Shown here: positions 50,851 to 59,865 of the stretch, one piece after another
Numbering within the stretch: the first letter of the stretch is position 1
How the letters are laid out: each line of letters starts with the position of its first letter
DNA from: Nitrososphaerota archaeon
GTDB lineage: Archaea > Thermoproteota > Nitrososphaeria > Nitrososphaerales > Gagatemarchaeaceae
Direction: 5' to 3'
Assembly: GCA_029785195.1 (NCBI GenBank)
Contig: JAFMAD010000003.1
Span: 1-64,000, forward strand
Length of the DNA: 64,000 nucleotides
Notes under the pieces: generated by a model
Told to the model about the DNA's origin: nothing
Databases searched by the model: none
The model's input: the letters and a program-made list of their open reading frames with translations, nothing else
Made by a program: the position numbers and the translations under genes

Positions 50851-51209
50851 GATACGTCGACATCGCGGTGGCGGCGTTGGTGGGCGTCGCAGCTATCTCG
50901 GCCTTCGTCGTCTGGACCCCGAGGCGAGGCGACGTCCGGGCGAACTCGCTGGCAGCGAGGACCGAGCTCAGGGACAGGGTCGCCGGGCTCATCGAGGCGA
51001 AGGGGATGGCTTGGTTCCTCGCCACCCCCCCATCAGAGGTCTGCTCCTATATCGCCGCCCTCTCCAACTCCACGGTCCACCTGCTGGCAACCGTAGGCGG
51101 GGACACGTGCGGGAGCGCCCCCCCTCCCGGTGCCGTGGTCGCCTCCCTTTCCTTCCTTCTCGTCCGGCTCGAGGTGACGGTAGAAGCTTGGTCAAGCGTC
51201 GCGCCGTAG
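50847..51209 (+). CDS. Small pilin-like secreted protein 3
   Basis: 120 residues from TTG. MRYVDIAVAALVGVAAISAF is a helix without a long basic head, then a charged helix (RGDVRANSLAARTELRDRVAG) and a Ser/Ala-rich domain with SNSTVHLLATVGGDTCGS. Type IV minor-pilin-like layout. It overlaps the next gene by 22 nt. Confidence 0.65.
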   Translation: MRYVDIAVAALVGVAAISAFVVWTPRRGDVRANSLAARTELRDRVAGLIEAKGMAWFLATPPSEVCSYIAALSNSTVHLLATVGGDTCGSAPPPGAVVASLSFLLVRLEVTVEAWSSVAP

Positions 51210-51997
51210 GGGCGACCATGGTCGCGGCGGTCGCCTTCTCCGCGCTGCTCGCCTGCGACCTCGCGGTGTACGTGGCCTCGCAGGACAGGGCCGTCCTCTA
51301 CTCAGAGGGGGACGCCTCTGGAACAGCGTACCAGCAGTTCAGGGTCCTGGAGGCCGCCGAAGGGGCCGACGTACTCGAAGGGACTCAGTCCGTCCTCGGC
51401 TCGGCCCCCCTCTGGTGCCCCGGGGCGTCTTCCCAGGTGGCGCGGGGGATAGCCGGACTCTCTGGCGCGCAAGACTCAGGCGGGGTCGTACTCGCCGTCA
51501 GCCCCACCCTGGGAGGCTCCGCGTTCGAGCGGGACAACCTCTCCGCCCTCTCTCCCTTCGAAGGCGCCATCCCGGGGGAGCTCAACATCGTCCTGCGGTT
51601 CGCGGCCACGGGTTCAGAAGGTCCCGGCGTGACTTTCAGCAAGGCCGAGGTGCACTACGTCCACCTGGACCTCCGCCTGCAGGCGGCTGTGTCCCGCTGC
51701 GAAGCTGCCGCGACTGCGGTCGTTCAGGCGCTGGCACGCCCGGCCTCCAACTGCTCCTCGGCGGCGATAGGCGCCGAGGTAGCGGCCGCGGTACGAGCCC
51801 AGGCGCGGGCTGCCGCGGGTGAAGGTTTCACCCTGGCCCTTACGTACTCCGTATCTGCGTCGCCGGCCTGCTCGGTAGGCTTCGAGGTCCGTCTCGCCCA
51901 GGCAGCCGTCCAGGGGCTCTCCTCTACGTTCGGGGTGGCCTTCTACTATGGATGGCGCGTCACCGTCGCTGCGCCAGCGCCGCCAGCGAGGGAGTGA
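51188..51997 (+). CDS. Secreted pilus-locus protein 4, largest
   Basis: 269 residues from TTG. VKRRAVGATMVAAVAFSALL resembles a class III signal peptide (basic head, Gly/Ala, then helix). The extracellular part is Ala/Gly/Ser-rich with Cys pairs (PLWCPGAS, SRCEAA, SNCSS, SPACSVG) and FSKAEVHYVHLDLRLQAAVS. Probably a fibre tip or minor pilin. The end overlaps a TFB gene on the other strand by 38 nt. Family not recognised. Confidence 0.65.
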   Translation: MVKRRAVGATMVAAVAFSALLACDLAVYVASQDRAVLYSEGDASGTAYQQFRVLEAAEGADVLEGTQSVLGSAPLWCPGASSQVARGIAGLSGAQDSGGVVLAVSPTLGGSAFERDNLSALSPFEGAIPGELNIVLRFAATGSEGPGVTFSKAEVHYVHLDLRLQAAVSRCEAAATAVVQALARPASNCSSAAIGAEVAAAVRAQARAAAGEGFTLALTYSVSASPACSVGFEVRLAQAAVQGLSSTFGVAFYYGWRVTVAAPAPPARE

Positions 51998-52931
51998 AGA
52001 ACATCGCGCACTGCTCCCGTATGGTGTATTCAGACGTCCCGCCGCAGTCCGCCATCTCCCTCTGGGTCACTCGCCGCCCCCTTGATTCGGCCATAGAGAG
52101 GGCAGCCTCAGCAGAATAGACGGCAGAGGCGGCCAGGGCGCACGGCCTCCTCCCTGCGATCGCTATCCTGTCGCACCTAGACAGCAGCTCTAGGGCGAGG
52201 GACCGGACCGCGCTGAAGTAGGCTGTCTTCGAGACCGAGGCCTTCGCCAACTTCGCATCGAGCCCCGGGTTAGACGAAAGCCTCGCCAGGACCCTGGTCA
52301 CGCAGTCTTCGGGCCGCTTGGCGAACGTCCTCACCGGGGAGTCCAGGCTGAGCTGTATGATCGACGACGTGGTGACCCTCCGGCCGAGGGCCGCGTAGGC
52401 GGAGAGGATCTCCCTGGCGTTCGATGAAGTCACCCCCTCCATCCTGCAGGCAGCCACCAGAGAGTACGCCGAGACCTCTGCGACCGTCATCCTCCGCTTC
52501 GTGCGGACGGAGCCCAACACCCTCCTCGCGATGGTCGCAGCCTGGATGCCTACATGCGACGGGAGGGCGAGCTTCTCTGACACCCTCTCAATCAGTTTCG
52601 CGCACTCGGTCTCTGACCCGTTCTCTCTCCCCATGAAGTCCGACACGGTCTTGAGGTAGCCGTAGTTCCTCTTCGAGCCCGTTATCCCCATCGTGGCCCG
52701 CTCCGTCCTCGTCCCCCACCTCGTCCCCATGAAGCTCCCCAGAGGCTGGTAGCCGAGGCGTTGACCCTGCTGCGACCCTGACCCGTCATTCATCACCGCC
52801 TTCTCCCTCACCATCCCGCAGCTCGGGCAGGCGAGCTCGTCCCCTGCGTCGAGAAGAGGGACCGAGCAGTCGGGGCACGACTCTTCCATGGACTGCATTC
52901 CCCTGACCTGACAGTGCGGGATCATGTGCAC
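51960..52931 (-). CDS. tfb: Transcription initiation factor B paralogue
   Basis: 323 residues from ATG, or 312 from the ATG at 52898. The zinc ribbon is CPDC...CPSC (residues 19-37), followed by the B-reader/linker (GSFMGTRWGTR) and two cyclin repeats (VSEKLALPSHVGIQAATIARR..., VTRVLARLSSNPGLDAKLAK...). The RRMTVAEVSAYSLVAACR block is the repeat-1 motif. Identity to canonical TFB looks moderate, so this is probably a specialised paralogue. Its location against the pilus genes suggests it may direct RNA polymerase to their promoters. Confidence 0.88.
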   Translation of the reverse strand: MHMIPHCQVRGMQSMEESCPDCSVPLLDAGDELACPSCGMVREKAVMNDGSGSQQGQRLGYQPLGSFMGTRWGTRTERATMGITGSKRNYGYLKTVSDFMGRENGSETECAKLIERVSEKLALPSHVGIQAATIARRVLGSVRTKRRMTVAEVSAYSLVAACRMEGVTSSNAREILSAYAALGRRVTTSSIIQLSLDSPVRTFAKRPEDCVTRVLARLSSNPGLDAKLAKASVSKTAYFSAVRSLALELLSRCDRIAIAGRRPCALAASAVYSAEAALSMAESRGRRVTQREMADCGGTSEYTIREQCAMFFTPSLAALAQRR

Positions 52932-53029
52932 GCTGGACAGCCGGAGTCAGCAAGGAGGGTCGCCGGGGACGTCTGAGCGGAGCAGCCGAGGGGAGGGAGG
53001 GACCCGCGCCCCGAAACTGGCCCCAGAAC

Positions 53030-53038
53030 GGTTAAAAT
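53030..53038 (+). promoter_or_regulatory. TATA box of deoxyhypusine synthase
   Basis: GGTTAAAAT, 27 nt before the ATG at 53062, which decides that start over upstream in-frame codons. Confidence 0.6.
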
Positions 53039-53061
53039 CGCAACACCTGGCGGAGCGACTG

Positions 53062-54003
53062 ATGGCCAGGGTTCCAGGGCTCAAGAAGGTCAGGGACTAC
53101 CACGTCGCCGCTTCTTCTGACATCGCGGCCCTCCTCGAAGGGATGGGGGAGGGGGGTGGTTTCATGGGGAGGAGCCTCTACGACGTCGCCTCGACGTATC
53201 GAGCCATGTGTTCCAGGGAGGGGTGCGTGAAGTTCCTCTCCTTCCCCGCGGCCGTGGTCGCCACAGGCCTGAGGGGGGTCCTGGTGGACATGGTGAAGGG
53301 TGGCATGGTGGACGCGATAGTCACCACCTGCGGGACCCTCGACCATGACATCGCCCGGACACTGGCCGACTACTACTCGGGGAGCTTTGACATGGACGAC
53401 GTCCGGCTGAAGAAGGCCGGGTATCACCGGCTGGGGAACGTCCTAGTCCCCCTCGAGGACTACGGCCCGCTGATCGAGAAGCGGATGCAGCCCCTCCTCG
53501 GCCGGATATACCGCGAGCGGAGGGCCGTCACCACGGAGGAGCTGACGGCGGAGATCGGCAGGGACCTCGCATCGGAGCGCTCGCTCCTCTACTGGGCGCA
53601 GAAGAAGGGCGTCCCTGTCTTCGTCCCGGGGATCACGGACGGGGCCGTAGGAAGCCAGATATGGCTCTTCACCGAGAGCCACAGGGACTTCCAGATCGAC
53701 CTCATCGGGGACGAAAGGCGCCTTTCTGACATATTCTCGGACGCGAAGGAGGCGGGGGCGCTCGTACTCGGGGGCGGGATCTCCAAGCACCACACGATAT
53801 GGTGGGCTCAGTTCAGGGGGGGCCTGGACTGGGCATGTTACGTCTCCACCGCCCAGGAGACCGACGGCTCCCTGAGCGGAGCCCGCATCAGGGAGGCGGT
53901 GTCGTGGGGGAAGGTGAAGGCCAAGGCGAGGCAGGCGAGCATCGACGCCGAGGTGACGACCGTCCTGCCATTCATCGTCTCCTACGCCCTGACCAAGGCG
54001 TAG
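53062..54003 (+). CDS. dhs: Deoxyhypusine synthase
   Basis: 313 residues. NAD-binding and active-site blocks are present: VDAIVTTCGTLDHDIARTL, then YWAQKKGVPVFVPGITDGAVGSQIWLF, and GGGISKHHTIWWAQFRGGLDWACYVSTAQE with the catalytic lysine (GISKHH). It transfers an aminobutyl group from spermidine to aIF5A. Typical archaeal length. No partner gene is in this window. Confidence 0.95.
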   Translation: MARVPGLKKVRDYHVAASSDIAALLEGMGEGGGFMGRSLYDVASTYRAMCSREGCVKFLSFPAAVVATGLRGVLVDMVKGGMVDAIVTTCGTLDHDIARTLADYYSGSFDMDDVRLKKAGYHRLGNVLVPLEDYGPLIEKRMQPLLGRIYRERRAVTTEELTAEIGRDLASERSLLYWAQKKGVPVFVPGITDGAVGSQIWLFTESHRDFQIDLIGDERRLSDIFSDAKEAGALVLGGGISKHHTIWWAQFRGGLDWACYVSTAQETDGSLSGARIREAVSWGKVKAKARQASIDAEVTTVLPFIVSYALTKA

Positions 54004-54021
54004 AACGCGCAGATTCCCTAA

Positions 54022-54032
54022 TTCTTTTAAGG
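54022..54032 (+). promoter_or_regulatory. TATA box of the pyrophosphatase
   Basis: TTCTTTTAAGG, centred about 31 nt before the TTG start. Confidence 0.55.
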
Positions 54033-54057
54033 GGAACTTCAAAGGCGCACCGTCCGA

Positions 54058-56226
54058 TTGGCTTTCGACTACGGATATCTCGCTGTCGGCGGTGCCGCAG
54101 TGGCGCTCCTTTACGCCCTCTATCTCGCTTACTCGGTAAGGAAGCAGGACCAGGGGAACCCCAAGATGGTGGAGATAGCGACCGCCGTGAGGCAGGGGGC
54201 GGACGAGTTCCTCAGGAGGGAGTACCGGGTGATCACCCCGATAGCCGCCGTCATCGCCGTCCTGATCTTCGTCTTCATCGACATCCCGTTGAAGACCAAC
54301 GGCGCGACGGCCGCCGGCTTCCTTGTCGGGGCGTTCCTATCTGCGCTCGCCGGATACGTCGGGATGGCGATGACCGTCCGCACCAGCTCCAGGACGGCCG
54401 AGGCGGCGCGGAAGGGCCTGGGGAGCGCGCTGACCGTCGCCTTCAGGGGGGGCGGGGTGATGGGGATGGCGGTGGTAGGGTTCGGGCTGCTCGGCGTTTC
54501 GCTCTTCTACATAGCCTTCCAGGGGGTCATAGTGACCACCCCCGCGATCCTCGCGGGGCTCGGTTTCGGCGCTTCGCTCATCGCCATGTTCATGAGGGTG
54601 TCCGGGGGAATCTACACCAAGGCCGCGGACGTAGGGGCCGACCTCGTGGGGAAGACAGAGGCCGGGATCCCGGAGGACGACCCCCGCAACCCCGCCGTCA
54701 TCGCTGACAACGTTGGGGACAACGTCGGCGACTGCGCCGGCATGGGCGCGGACATCTACGAGTCATTCGTAGTCATATCTGTCGCCGTCCTGATCCTCGC
54801 GGCGCTCATCACGTCGGGGAGCTCCGCCTACGGGTCGCTCGCTTCGCTCATCACCGCCAACCAGCTCTTCGTGTTCCCGCTGCTCTTGGGCGCGTCGGGG
54901 ATAGTCGGGTCGATCCTCGGCGGCCTGTACATCAGGAAGGGGATATCGAAGAACCCCATGGGCGCGCTCAACACCTCCCTGATGATCTCCGCCGTCATCG
55001 CGGTGGCGATAGACGCGGCGGCGAGCGAGTACGTCTTCAAGGGGAACTCCCTCGGGTGGTCCCTCCTGGCCAGCGCCGTCGTCGGCATAGTCGTCGTGGT
55101 CGCCATCGAGAGGGTCGCCGACTATTTCACGTCGTATAGATACAAGCCAGTGCAGTTCGTGGCCGAGGCGAGCCAGACAGGCGCGGCGACCAACTTCCTC
55201 GCAGGCTTCTCCACGGGGCTGCAGAGCACCGCCCCCTCCGCGGTCGTCCTCGTCCTCGCCATACTCGTGTCCTACTTCATCGGGTACTACGCCACCCCTT
55301 CGACGCTGGCCGAGTCGTCGAGGATACTCGTCGGGGTGTACAGCACTGCCGTGGCCGCGATGGCCGAGCTCTCTCTAACCGGCGTCATAATGTCGATAGA
55401 CTCGTTCGGGCCCATCACCGACAACGCGAACGGCATAGTCGAGATGGCTGGGCTCGAGGCGGGAGTGAGGGAGGTGACGGACGAGCTCGACGCCGTAGGG
55501 AACACCACCAAGGCGACCACGAAGGCGTTCGCCGTGATGTCCGCGGCCCTGGCCGCGGTCGCCCTGTTCTTCGCCTTCCAGGACGAAGCGAACACCCTCA
55601 TCTCGCAGCACGACCTCTTCGCGAAGTACGGCCTCGCACAGGGCGCCTCCCTAACCTTCGCGCTCAGCGACCCGAGAGTGGTCATAGGCGTCTTCGTAGG
55701 GGCGCTCCTCCCGTTCTACTTCTCAAGCTTCCTCATCCAGGCCGTCGGCCGGGCCGCCATCAAGATGGTGAACGAGGTCAGGCGCCAGTTCAAGGAGATC
55801 CCGGGGATCATGGAGGGGACGGCGAAGCCCGACTACGCAAGGTGCGTCGGGATCAGCACGACAGCCGCCCTGAGGGAGCTCGCCAAGCCCGCGCTCCTCG
55901 CGGTGGCGACTCCGCTGGTCGTGGGCTTCATCCTTGGCCCCCTGGCCCTCGGAGGGCTCCTCATCGGGAGCGTCGCGTCCGGGGTGTTCCTGGCGTTCAT
56001 GATGACCAACGGCGGGGCAGCCTGGGACAACGCGAAGAAGTACATCGAGCTCGGCAACTTCGGCGGGAAGAAGACCCCCGTCCACGCCGCCGCCGTGATG
56101 GGGGACACGGTGGGCGACCCGTTCAAGGACACCGCGGGTCCCGCCATCAACTCGCTGATCAAGGTGCTGAACACCATCTCCATCGTGTTCATCTCCGCCA
56201 TAGTCCTTTTCGCGCTCTTCGTATAG
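54058..56226 (+). CDS. hppA: K+-independent H+-translocating pyrophosphatase
   Basis: 722 residues, about sixteen helices, from TTG. Catalytic loops DVGADLVGKTEAGIPEDDPRNP and DNVGDNVGDCAGMGADIYES bind Mg-PPi. The residue in GNTTKATTK is Lys485, where K+-dependent enzymes have Ala (GNTTAATTK), so this one should not need potassium. Hydrolysis of PPi pumps protons and saves energy, which fits the other ion-coupled enzymes of this window. Confidence 0.95.
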   Translation: MAFDYGYLAVGGAAVALLYALYLAYSVRKQDQGNPKMVEIATAVRQGADEFLRREYRVITPIAAVIAVLIFVFIDIPLKTNGATAAGFLVGAFLSALAGYVGMAMTVRTSSRTAEAARKGLGSALTVAFRGGGVMGMAVVGFGLLGVSLFYIAFQGVIVTTPAILAGLGFGASLIAMFMRVSGGIYTKAADVGADLVGKTEAGIPEDDPRNPAVIADNVGDNVGDCAGMGADIYESFVVISVAVLILAALITSGSSAYGSLASLITANQLFVFPLLLGASGIVGSILGGLYIRKGISKNPMGALNTSLMISAVIAVAIDAAASEYVFKGNSLGWSLLASAVVGIVVVVAIERVADYFTSYRYKPVQFVAEASQTGAATNFLAGFSTGLQSTAPSAVVLVLAILVSYFIGYYATPSTLAESSRILVGVYSTAVAAMAELSLTGVIMSIDSFGPITDNANGIVEMAGLEAGVREVTDELDAVGNTTKATTKAFAVMSAALAAVALFFAFQDEANTLISQHDLFAKYGLAQGASLTFALSDPRVVIGVFVGALLPFYFSSFLIQAVGRAAIKMVNEVRRQFKEIPGIMEGTAKPDYARCVGISTTAALRELAKPALLAVATPLVVGFILGPLALGGLLIGSVASGVFLAFMMTNGGAAWDNAKKYIELGNFGGKKTPVHAAAVMGDTVGDPFKDTAGPAINSLIKVLNTISIVFISAIVLFALFV

Positions 56227-56319
56227 AGCCAGACGCCACGTGAGACATGTAGACGCTCCTGCGCCGACGTTCTTTCCAAAGGAGAAGCTTTATCAAGTGA
56301 TTACTTTAGTATCTGACGC

Positions 56320-56664
56320 ATGGACGCGTTCGTCGCGCTGGCGGAGCCCCGGAGGCGCAGAGTCATGGAGCTGCTCGCGGCCAGGGGAAAGATGAGTGCT
56401 ACCCAGATCTGCGAAGAGTTCGAGGTGACCCCGCAGGCTGTCTCGCAGCACCTGAAGGTCCTGAGGGAAGCGGACCTGATACGCATGGAGAGGCAGGCGC
56501 AGCGGCGCATCTACGGCATCAACACCGCGCCTATGGGAGAGGTGAAGGAATGGGCGGAAAGGGTGACCTCTATGTGGAACAGCAGGTTCGACGCGCTGGC
56601 GAAGGCGCTAGAGGACGAGAAGAGGGGAGGGAAAGCGAGCCGGGGGGAGACCCATGGAAGATGA
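56320..56664 (+). CDS. ArsR family winged-helix regulator
   Basis: 114 residues. FVALAEPRRRRVMELLAARG, MSATQICEEFEVTPQAVSQHLKVLREADLI is the ArsR helix-turn-helix. No metal-binding cysteine motif. TATA CTTTATC is about 30 nt upstream, with TGATTACTTTAGTATC near the start as possible operator. It overlaps the AHSA1 gene by 11 nt, the common ArsR-AHSA1 pairing, and probably represses itself and its partner. Confidence 0.9.
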   Translation: MDAFVALAEPRRRRVMELLAARGKMSATQICEEFEVTPQAVSQHLKVLREADLIRMERQAQRRIYGINTAPMGEVKEWAERVTSMWNSRFDALAKALEDEKRGGKASRGETHGR

Positions 56665-57145
56665 AGGCAAGACCGTCGTGATCTCCCGCGTCTTCGACGC
56701 CCCGCGCGAGGTCGTCTTCCGGATGTGGACCGACCCTAAGAAGGCGCGAACCTGGTTCGGGCTCCCCGCGGATGCGAAGTGCGAGGTCTTGGAGATAGAC
56801 CCGCGCTCGGGCGGGAAGATACACCTGGAATCTAGGAACCCGGACGGCTCTCTCTACCCTGCGTTCGGCGTCTTCGACGAGGTGATACCGCCCCGGCTGA
56901 TCACCTTCACTTCCGAGTCCCCGCTCGCGTCGTTCAAGAAGACCACGCTCCCTGACGGCAGCCCCGCCTGGAAGTGCTTCAACAAGGCCGTCTTCGAGGA
57001 GGAAGGGTCCGGGAAGACAAGGCTCACGGTCACGGTCCGCGTGATCATGTCCGCGGTCGACCCCATCGAGGACATGGCGGCAGGGTTCGAAGGCGGGTGG
57101 GGCGAGTCTCTCGACCTGCTCGCCGCCAATCTCGAGCGATTCTAG
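56654..57145 (+). CDS. AHSA1/SRPBCC domain protein
   Basis: 163 residues. VVISRVFDAPREVVFRMWTDPKKARTWFG is the AHSA1 N-terminal motif, GGKIHLESRNPDG and the C-terminal helix AAGFEGGWGESLDLLAANL complete the helix-grip fold. These proteins bind hydrophobic ligands; paired with an ArsR regulator they are often part of small stress regulons. Ligand unknown. Confidence 0.92.
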   Translation: MEDEGKTVVISRVFDAPREVVFRMWTDPKKARTWFGLPADAKCEVLEIDPRSGGKIHLESRNPDGSLYPAFGVFDEVIPPRLITFTSESPLASFKKTTLPDGSPAWKCFNKAVFEEEGSGKTRLTVTVRVIMSAVDPIEDMAAGFEGGWGESLDLLAANLERF

Positions 57146-57160
57146 GCTCTACAAACAATG

Positions 57161-57248
57161 AGGTGGGGAAGGGATTCGGACCCTTGTGAATGCGCTCACC
57201 GACGCAAAGCGACTGCAGGCGCACGCGTAACCGCTCCGCCACCCCACC
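57161..57248 (-). tRNA. tRNA-Cys (GCA) with a 16-nt intron
   Basis: The acceptor GGTGGGG/CCCCACC, D stem GCG/CGC, anticodon stem TGCGC/GCGCA and T stem AAGGG/CCCTT all pair. The anticodon loop is CTGCAG, then 16 intron bases (57197-57212 on the plus strand), then A; the intron sits at the canonical position 37/38. Discriminator U73 is a tRNA-Cys identity base. The T loop TCCGAAT has C at position 55. Mature length 72 nt. Confidence 0.92.
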
Positions 57249-57319
57249 GCGAGGGCGCCTCCTCAGCGACGATAATTATGCGTTGCAGAGGCGGAGCCAC
57301 GACGCGAGCCCGGCGCAAG

Positions 57320-57329
57320 GGTAAATAGC
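57320..57329 (+). promoter_or_regulatory. TATA box of the di-iron protein
   Basis: GGTAAATAGC, 27 nt before the ATG at 57351. Confidence 0.55.
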
Positions 57330-57350
57330 GCGGCCGGGCCGCATGGCGCC

Positions 57351-58334
57351 ATGAGTAAAGACGAAGGGAACGTCTTCCCAGGGAACTGGGACGTCGTGTC
57401 CGAGACGCTCCTGCGGACGTACGACCTCTGGTTCCCACAGAACTGGGCTCCCGCAGACCTGCCGTGGGACGAGTGCGACGCGAAGAACTTCTCGTCCGAC
57501 GAAGGGGTGGCGCAGGCGTACTGGCTCTCGAAGCTCGCGCTGTTCGAGAAGTCAGGGATCGGGGCCTTCGGCGCCGCGGCCGTCCAGGCTGCCACGCACC
57601 AGTTCGAGGACCCAACCAAGAAGTTCCTGTCCGCCGTCGCGTTCGACGAGTGCAGGCACGACGAAGTCTGCCGGAGGGCGTGCGCCCGGGTCTGCCCCAA
57701 CTTCCCCTACAGGTTCAAGCCGAAGTCCAAGCTCGAGGAGAAGGCCCACAGGAACATCATGGCGCTCTACGAGAACGGCGCCCGCTACTGGACCGCCTTC
57801 AACCAGGCTTGGGGGAAGTACCCCCTGGAGCTGATATTCTCCAGCTTCTTCTTCGCCGAGATAGGAGCCCAGCTCATCTTCAAGGAGGTGGGCGAAAGGT
57901 CTACCAACAAGGTGTACGCGTCGGCTTTCAGGGACATCACCAGGGACGAGTCCCGCCACCTCACCGGCACCCTTGCGATGCTCGAGCGCCTCGCGGAGAG
58001 GATGAGCAAGGACGACAAGGCGATGATCTCGAGGCAGCTCAAGCACGGCTTCATCTACCTCTCGCCGCTGCTGTTCAGGCCGATGCGCGACTTCTGGAAG
58101 CTCCCCGGTGACTTCTTCGAGTACGACCAGAAGCTCGAGGACCTGGCGGCCAAGTCAGGGCTCGGGGTCCCCAAGGTGGAAGACCGCTCTGAAGCATGGC
58201 TGAAGGCCATATCCCGCCACAGGTCGAAGATAGAGGGGCTCGGGATACCCGTCCCCGAGATAAAGGAGATCGGCCTGGCGGGGCTCGAGGTGGACGTGAA
58301 GAAGGGGGACGAGATAATCGCTACGCCGCTCTAG
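57351..58334 (+). CDS. Ferritin-like di-iron carboxylate protein
   Basis: 327 residues. Two E-x-x-H motifs, one in AFDECRHDEVCRR and the other in TRDESRHLTGTLAM, about 100 residues apart, in helices with acidic residues upstream, form a typical di-iron site of the ribonucleotide reductase R2/monooxygenase hydroxylase/fatty desaturase superfamily. No electron-transfer partner or RNR large subunit is next to it, so it could be an oxygenase, an oxidase or a hydroperoxide scavenger. No signal peptide. It ends inside the convergent MFS gene. Confidence 0.78.
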   Translation: MSKDEGNVFPGNWDVVSETLLRTYDLWFPQNWAPADLPWDECDAKNFSSDEGVAQAYWLSKLALFEKSGIGAFGAAAVQAATHQFEDPTKKFLSAVAFDECRHDEVCRRACARVCPNFPYRFKPKSKLEEKAHRNIMALYENGARYWTAFNQAWGKYPLELIFSSFFFAEIGAQLIFKEVGERSTNKVYASAFRDITRDESRHLTGTLAMLERLAERMSKDDKAMISRQLKHGFIYLSPLLFRPMRDFWKLPGDFFEYDQKLEDLAAKSGLGVPKVEDRSEAWLKAISRHRSKIEGLGIPVPEIKEIGLAGLEVDVKKGDEIIATPL

Positions 58335-59502
58335 GCCGCCAGCTCTCCACCATGAGCAGGACTGGCACCACGAAGGCCAGGGTGAGCGCCCCGCTCCAGA
58401 GCCATCCGGCCCGGTACCCGTACGCGTCGACCAGATATGAGAAGAATATCGGAGGGAAGAACGACCCCGTCAGAGACAGGCTGTTGACCCACGCCACCGC
58501 CAGGCTCTCGTACTCGCTCCCAGCCCTGTTGAGCTCCCTCGCGCCTGCGAAGGCGAAGGTGTAGCCGACCCCAGACACCAGGCCGCCCAGGGCTGCGCAG
58601 ACCGCCGCCGCGAGCACGGATGGATATGAGCCCAGCGAGAGGGCGGCCGCGCTCCCCACGAGGGACGCGACCATCACCATCCTGTGCTTCGAGAGCGCGT
58701 CGAAGGCGCGCCCGCCCCAGAGCGAAGTGAATATGGGGATCACGTAGACCATGGATGTGACCCCGCTGGCCAGGGCCGCCGAAGCGGAAAGCGACCGCAC
58801 CCCGTAGAGGGTCATGAAGCCGGCGATGTCGGTGGCCGCCACCCCGAACCCCACCGTCCCTATCCCCAGGAGGACCAGCTCCCTGTCCCTGATCACCGCG
58901 ACGAGCGCCTTCCTGTCTATCCTGGGGACCTTCCCCGCCGCCCCCTCCGGGACGAAGAGCGCCACGAGCGCCGCGGTCGCCACCCCCATCGCTCCCGCCA
59001 TCAAAAAGCTCGGCCTCCACCCCGTCGCGGTCGCGATGACCACCCAACCGAATATCCCGGCGATTCCCCCGAGGTCGAAGGCGGAGTTCATCACGCCGAC
59101 CCCCATCCCGGACTTCTCCCCGCGGAGCAACCTCGCGATGATGATCACGGACGGCGCGAACACGAAGGCCATCCCCCACCCGACGAGGAACCTGAGCACC
59201 GCGACCTCGGCGACGGTTGAGGCGACGGACGTAGCGATGACCGACGCCGAGTAGATGAGTATCCCGACCACCACGACCCTCTTGGGGCCCCACCTCGCGG
59301 CGATGACCCCTCCTGGCACCTGCAAGAGCCCGAGCCCCAGATAGAACGTCGCGGTGATGAGCCCGAGCCCAGAAACCCCTGTCCTGAGGTCTGGCCCCAT
59401 CAGGTAGAATATCGCCCCGACGTTGACCCAGTTGATGGCGTAGACCACCCGCGCGATCACCAGCGACCCGAGGGCCCGCGGGTTCTGCGTCGACCTGCTC
59501 AA
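58321..59502 (-). CDS. MFS transporter
   Basis: 393 residues, twelve helices. LGLGLLQVPGGVIAARWGPKRVVVVG is the loop 2-3 signature of the major facilitator superfamily (G.....R.G.R), repeated in the second half with SLWGGRAFDALSKHRMVMV. Substrate unknown. The TATA-like TTTGATTAAA about 30 nt upstream contains the CAAATCGCAG repeat noted below. Confidence 0.9.
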   Translation of the reverse strand: MSRSTQNPRALGSLVIARVVYAINWVNVGAIFYLMGPDLRTGVSGLGLITATFYLGLGLLQVPGGVIAARWGPKRVVVVGILIYSASVIATSVASTVAEVAVLRFLVGWGMAFVFAPSVIIIARLLRGEKSGMGVGVMNSAFDLGGIAGIFGWVVIATATGWRPSFLMAGAMGVATAALVALFVPEGAAGKVPRIDRKALVAVIRDRELVLLGIGTVGFGVAATDIAGFMTLYGVRSLSASAALASGVTSMVYVIPIFTSLWGGRAFDALSKHRMVMVASLVGSAAALSLGSYPSVLAAAVCAALGGLVSGVGYTFAFAGARELNRAGSEYESLAVAWVNSLSLTGSFFPPIFFSYLVDAYGYRAGWLWSGALTLAFVVPVLLMVESWRPRAA

Positions 59503-59865
59503 TCGCAGGACGCCCGGCTCCCTTCCCCTTTAATCAAATCGCAGGGGATGGAATCGCGCCCCTCCAGAGCTGCGAGGCGAGAATCAGGTTCTTTGGTTGC
59601 AAATCGGCCTGCGCCCAAGGTTCCGCCCGGTGACGCGCCCCCATGCGCCACGCCGCGATTGCCGAAATCAGAGATGCGAGACGGTAAGAGCTCCCCGGAG
59701 CCGCTGAATCTCGAAGATTCTGGAACGCTTCTGCTTCGGCACCTAGGCGTTGGAATCCCAAATCGCCCCCAGAATCGCGTCAGAACCTAAAAAACCTCAA
59801 TTTGAGCCCCTTTGGCTCAGGTTTATATAGCAAACTGCCCGGATTGGCTGCCGAGGCAAATCGCA
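59503..59865. other. Intergenic region with AATCGC-type repeats
   Basis: No ORF with host-like codon use. CAAATCGCAG stands at 59535-59544 (over the MFS TATA region) and again at 59857-59866 (over the start of the next gene); shorter AATCGC copies lie near 59551, 59760 and 59774. TTTATATA at 59822-59829 is a TATA element for the DUF5679 gene. Confidence 0.5.
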
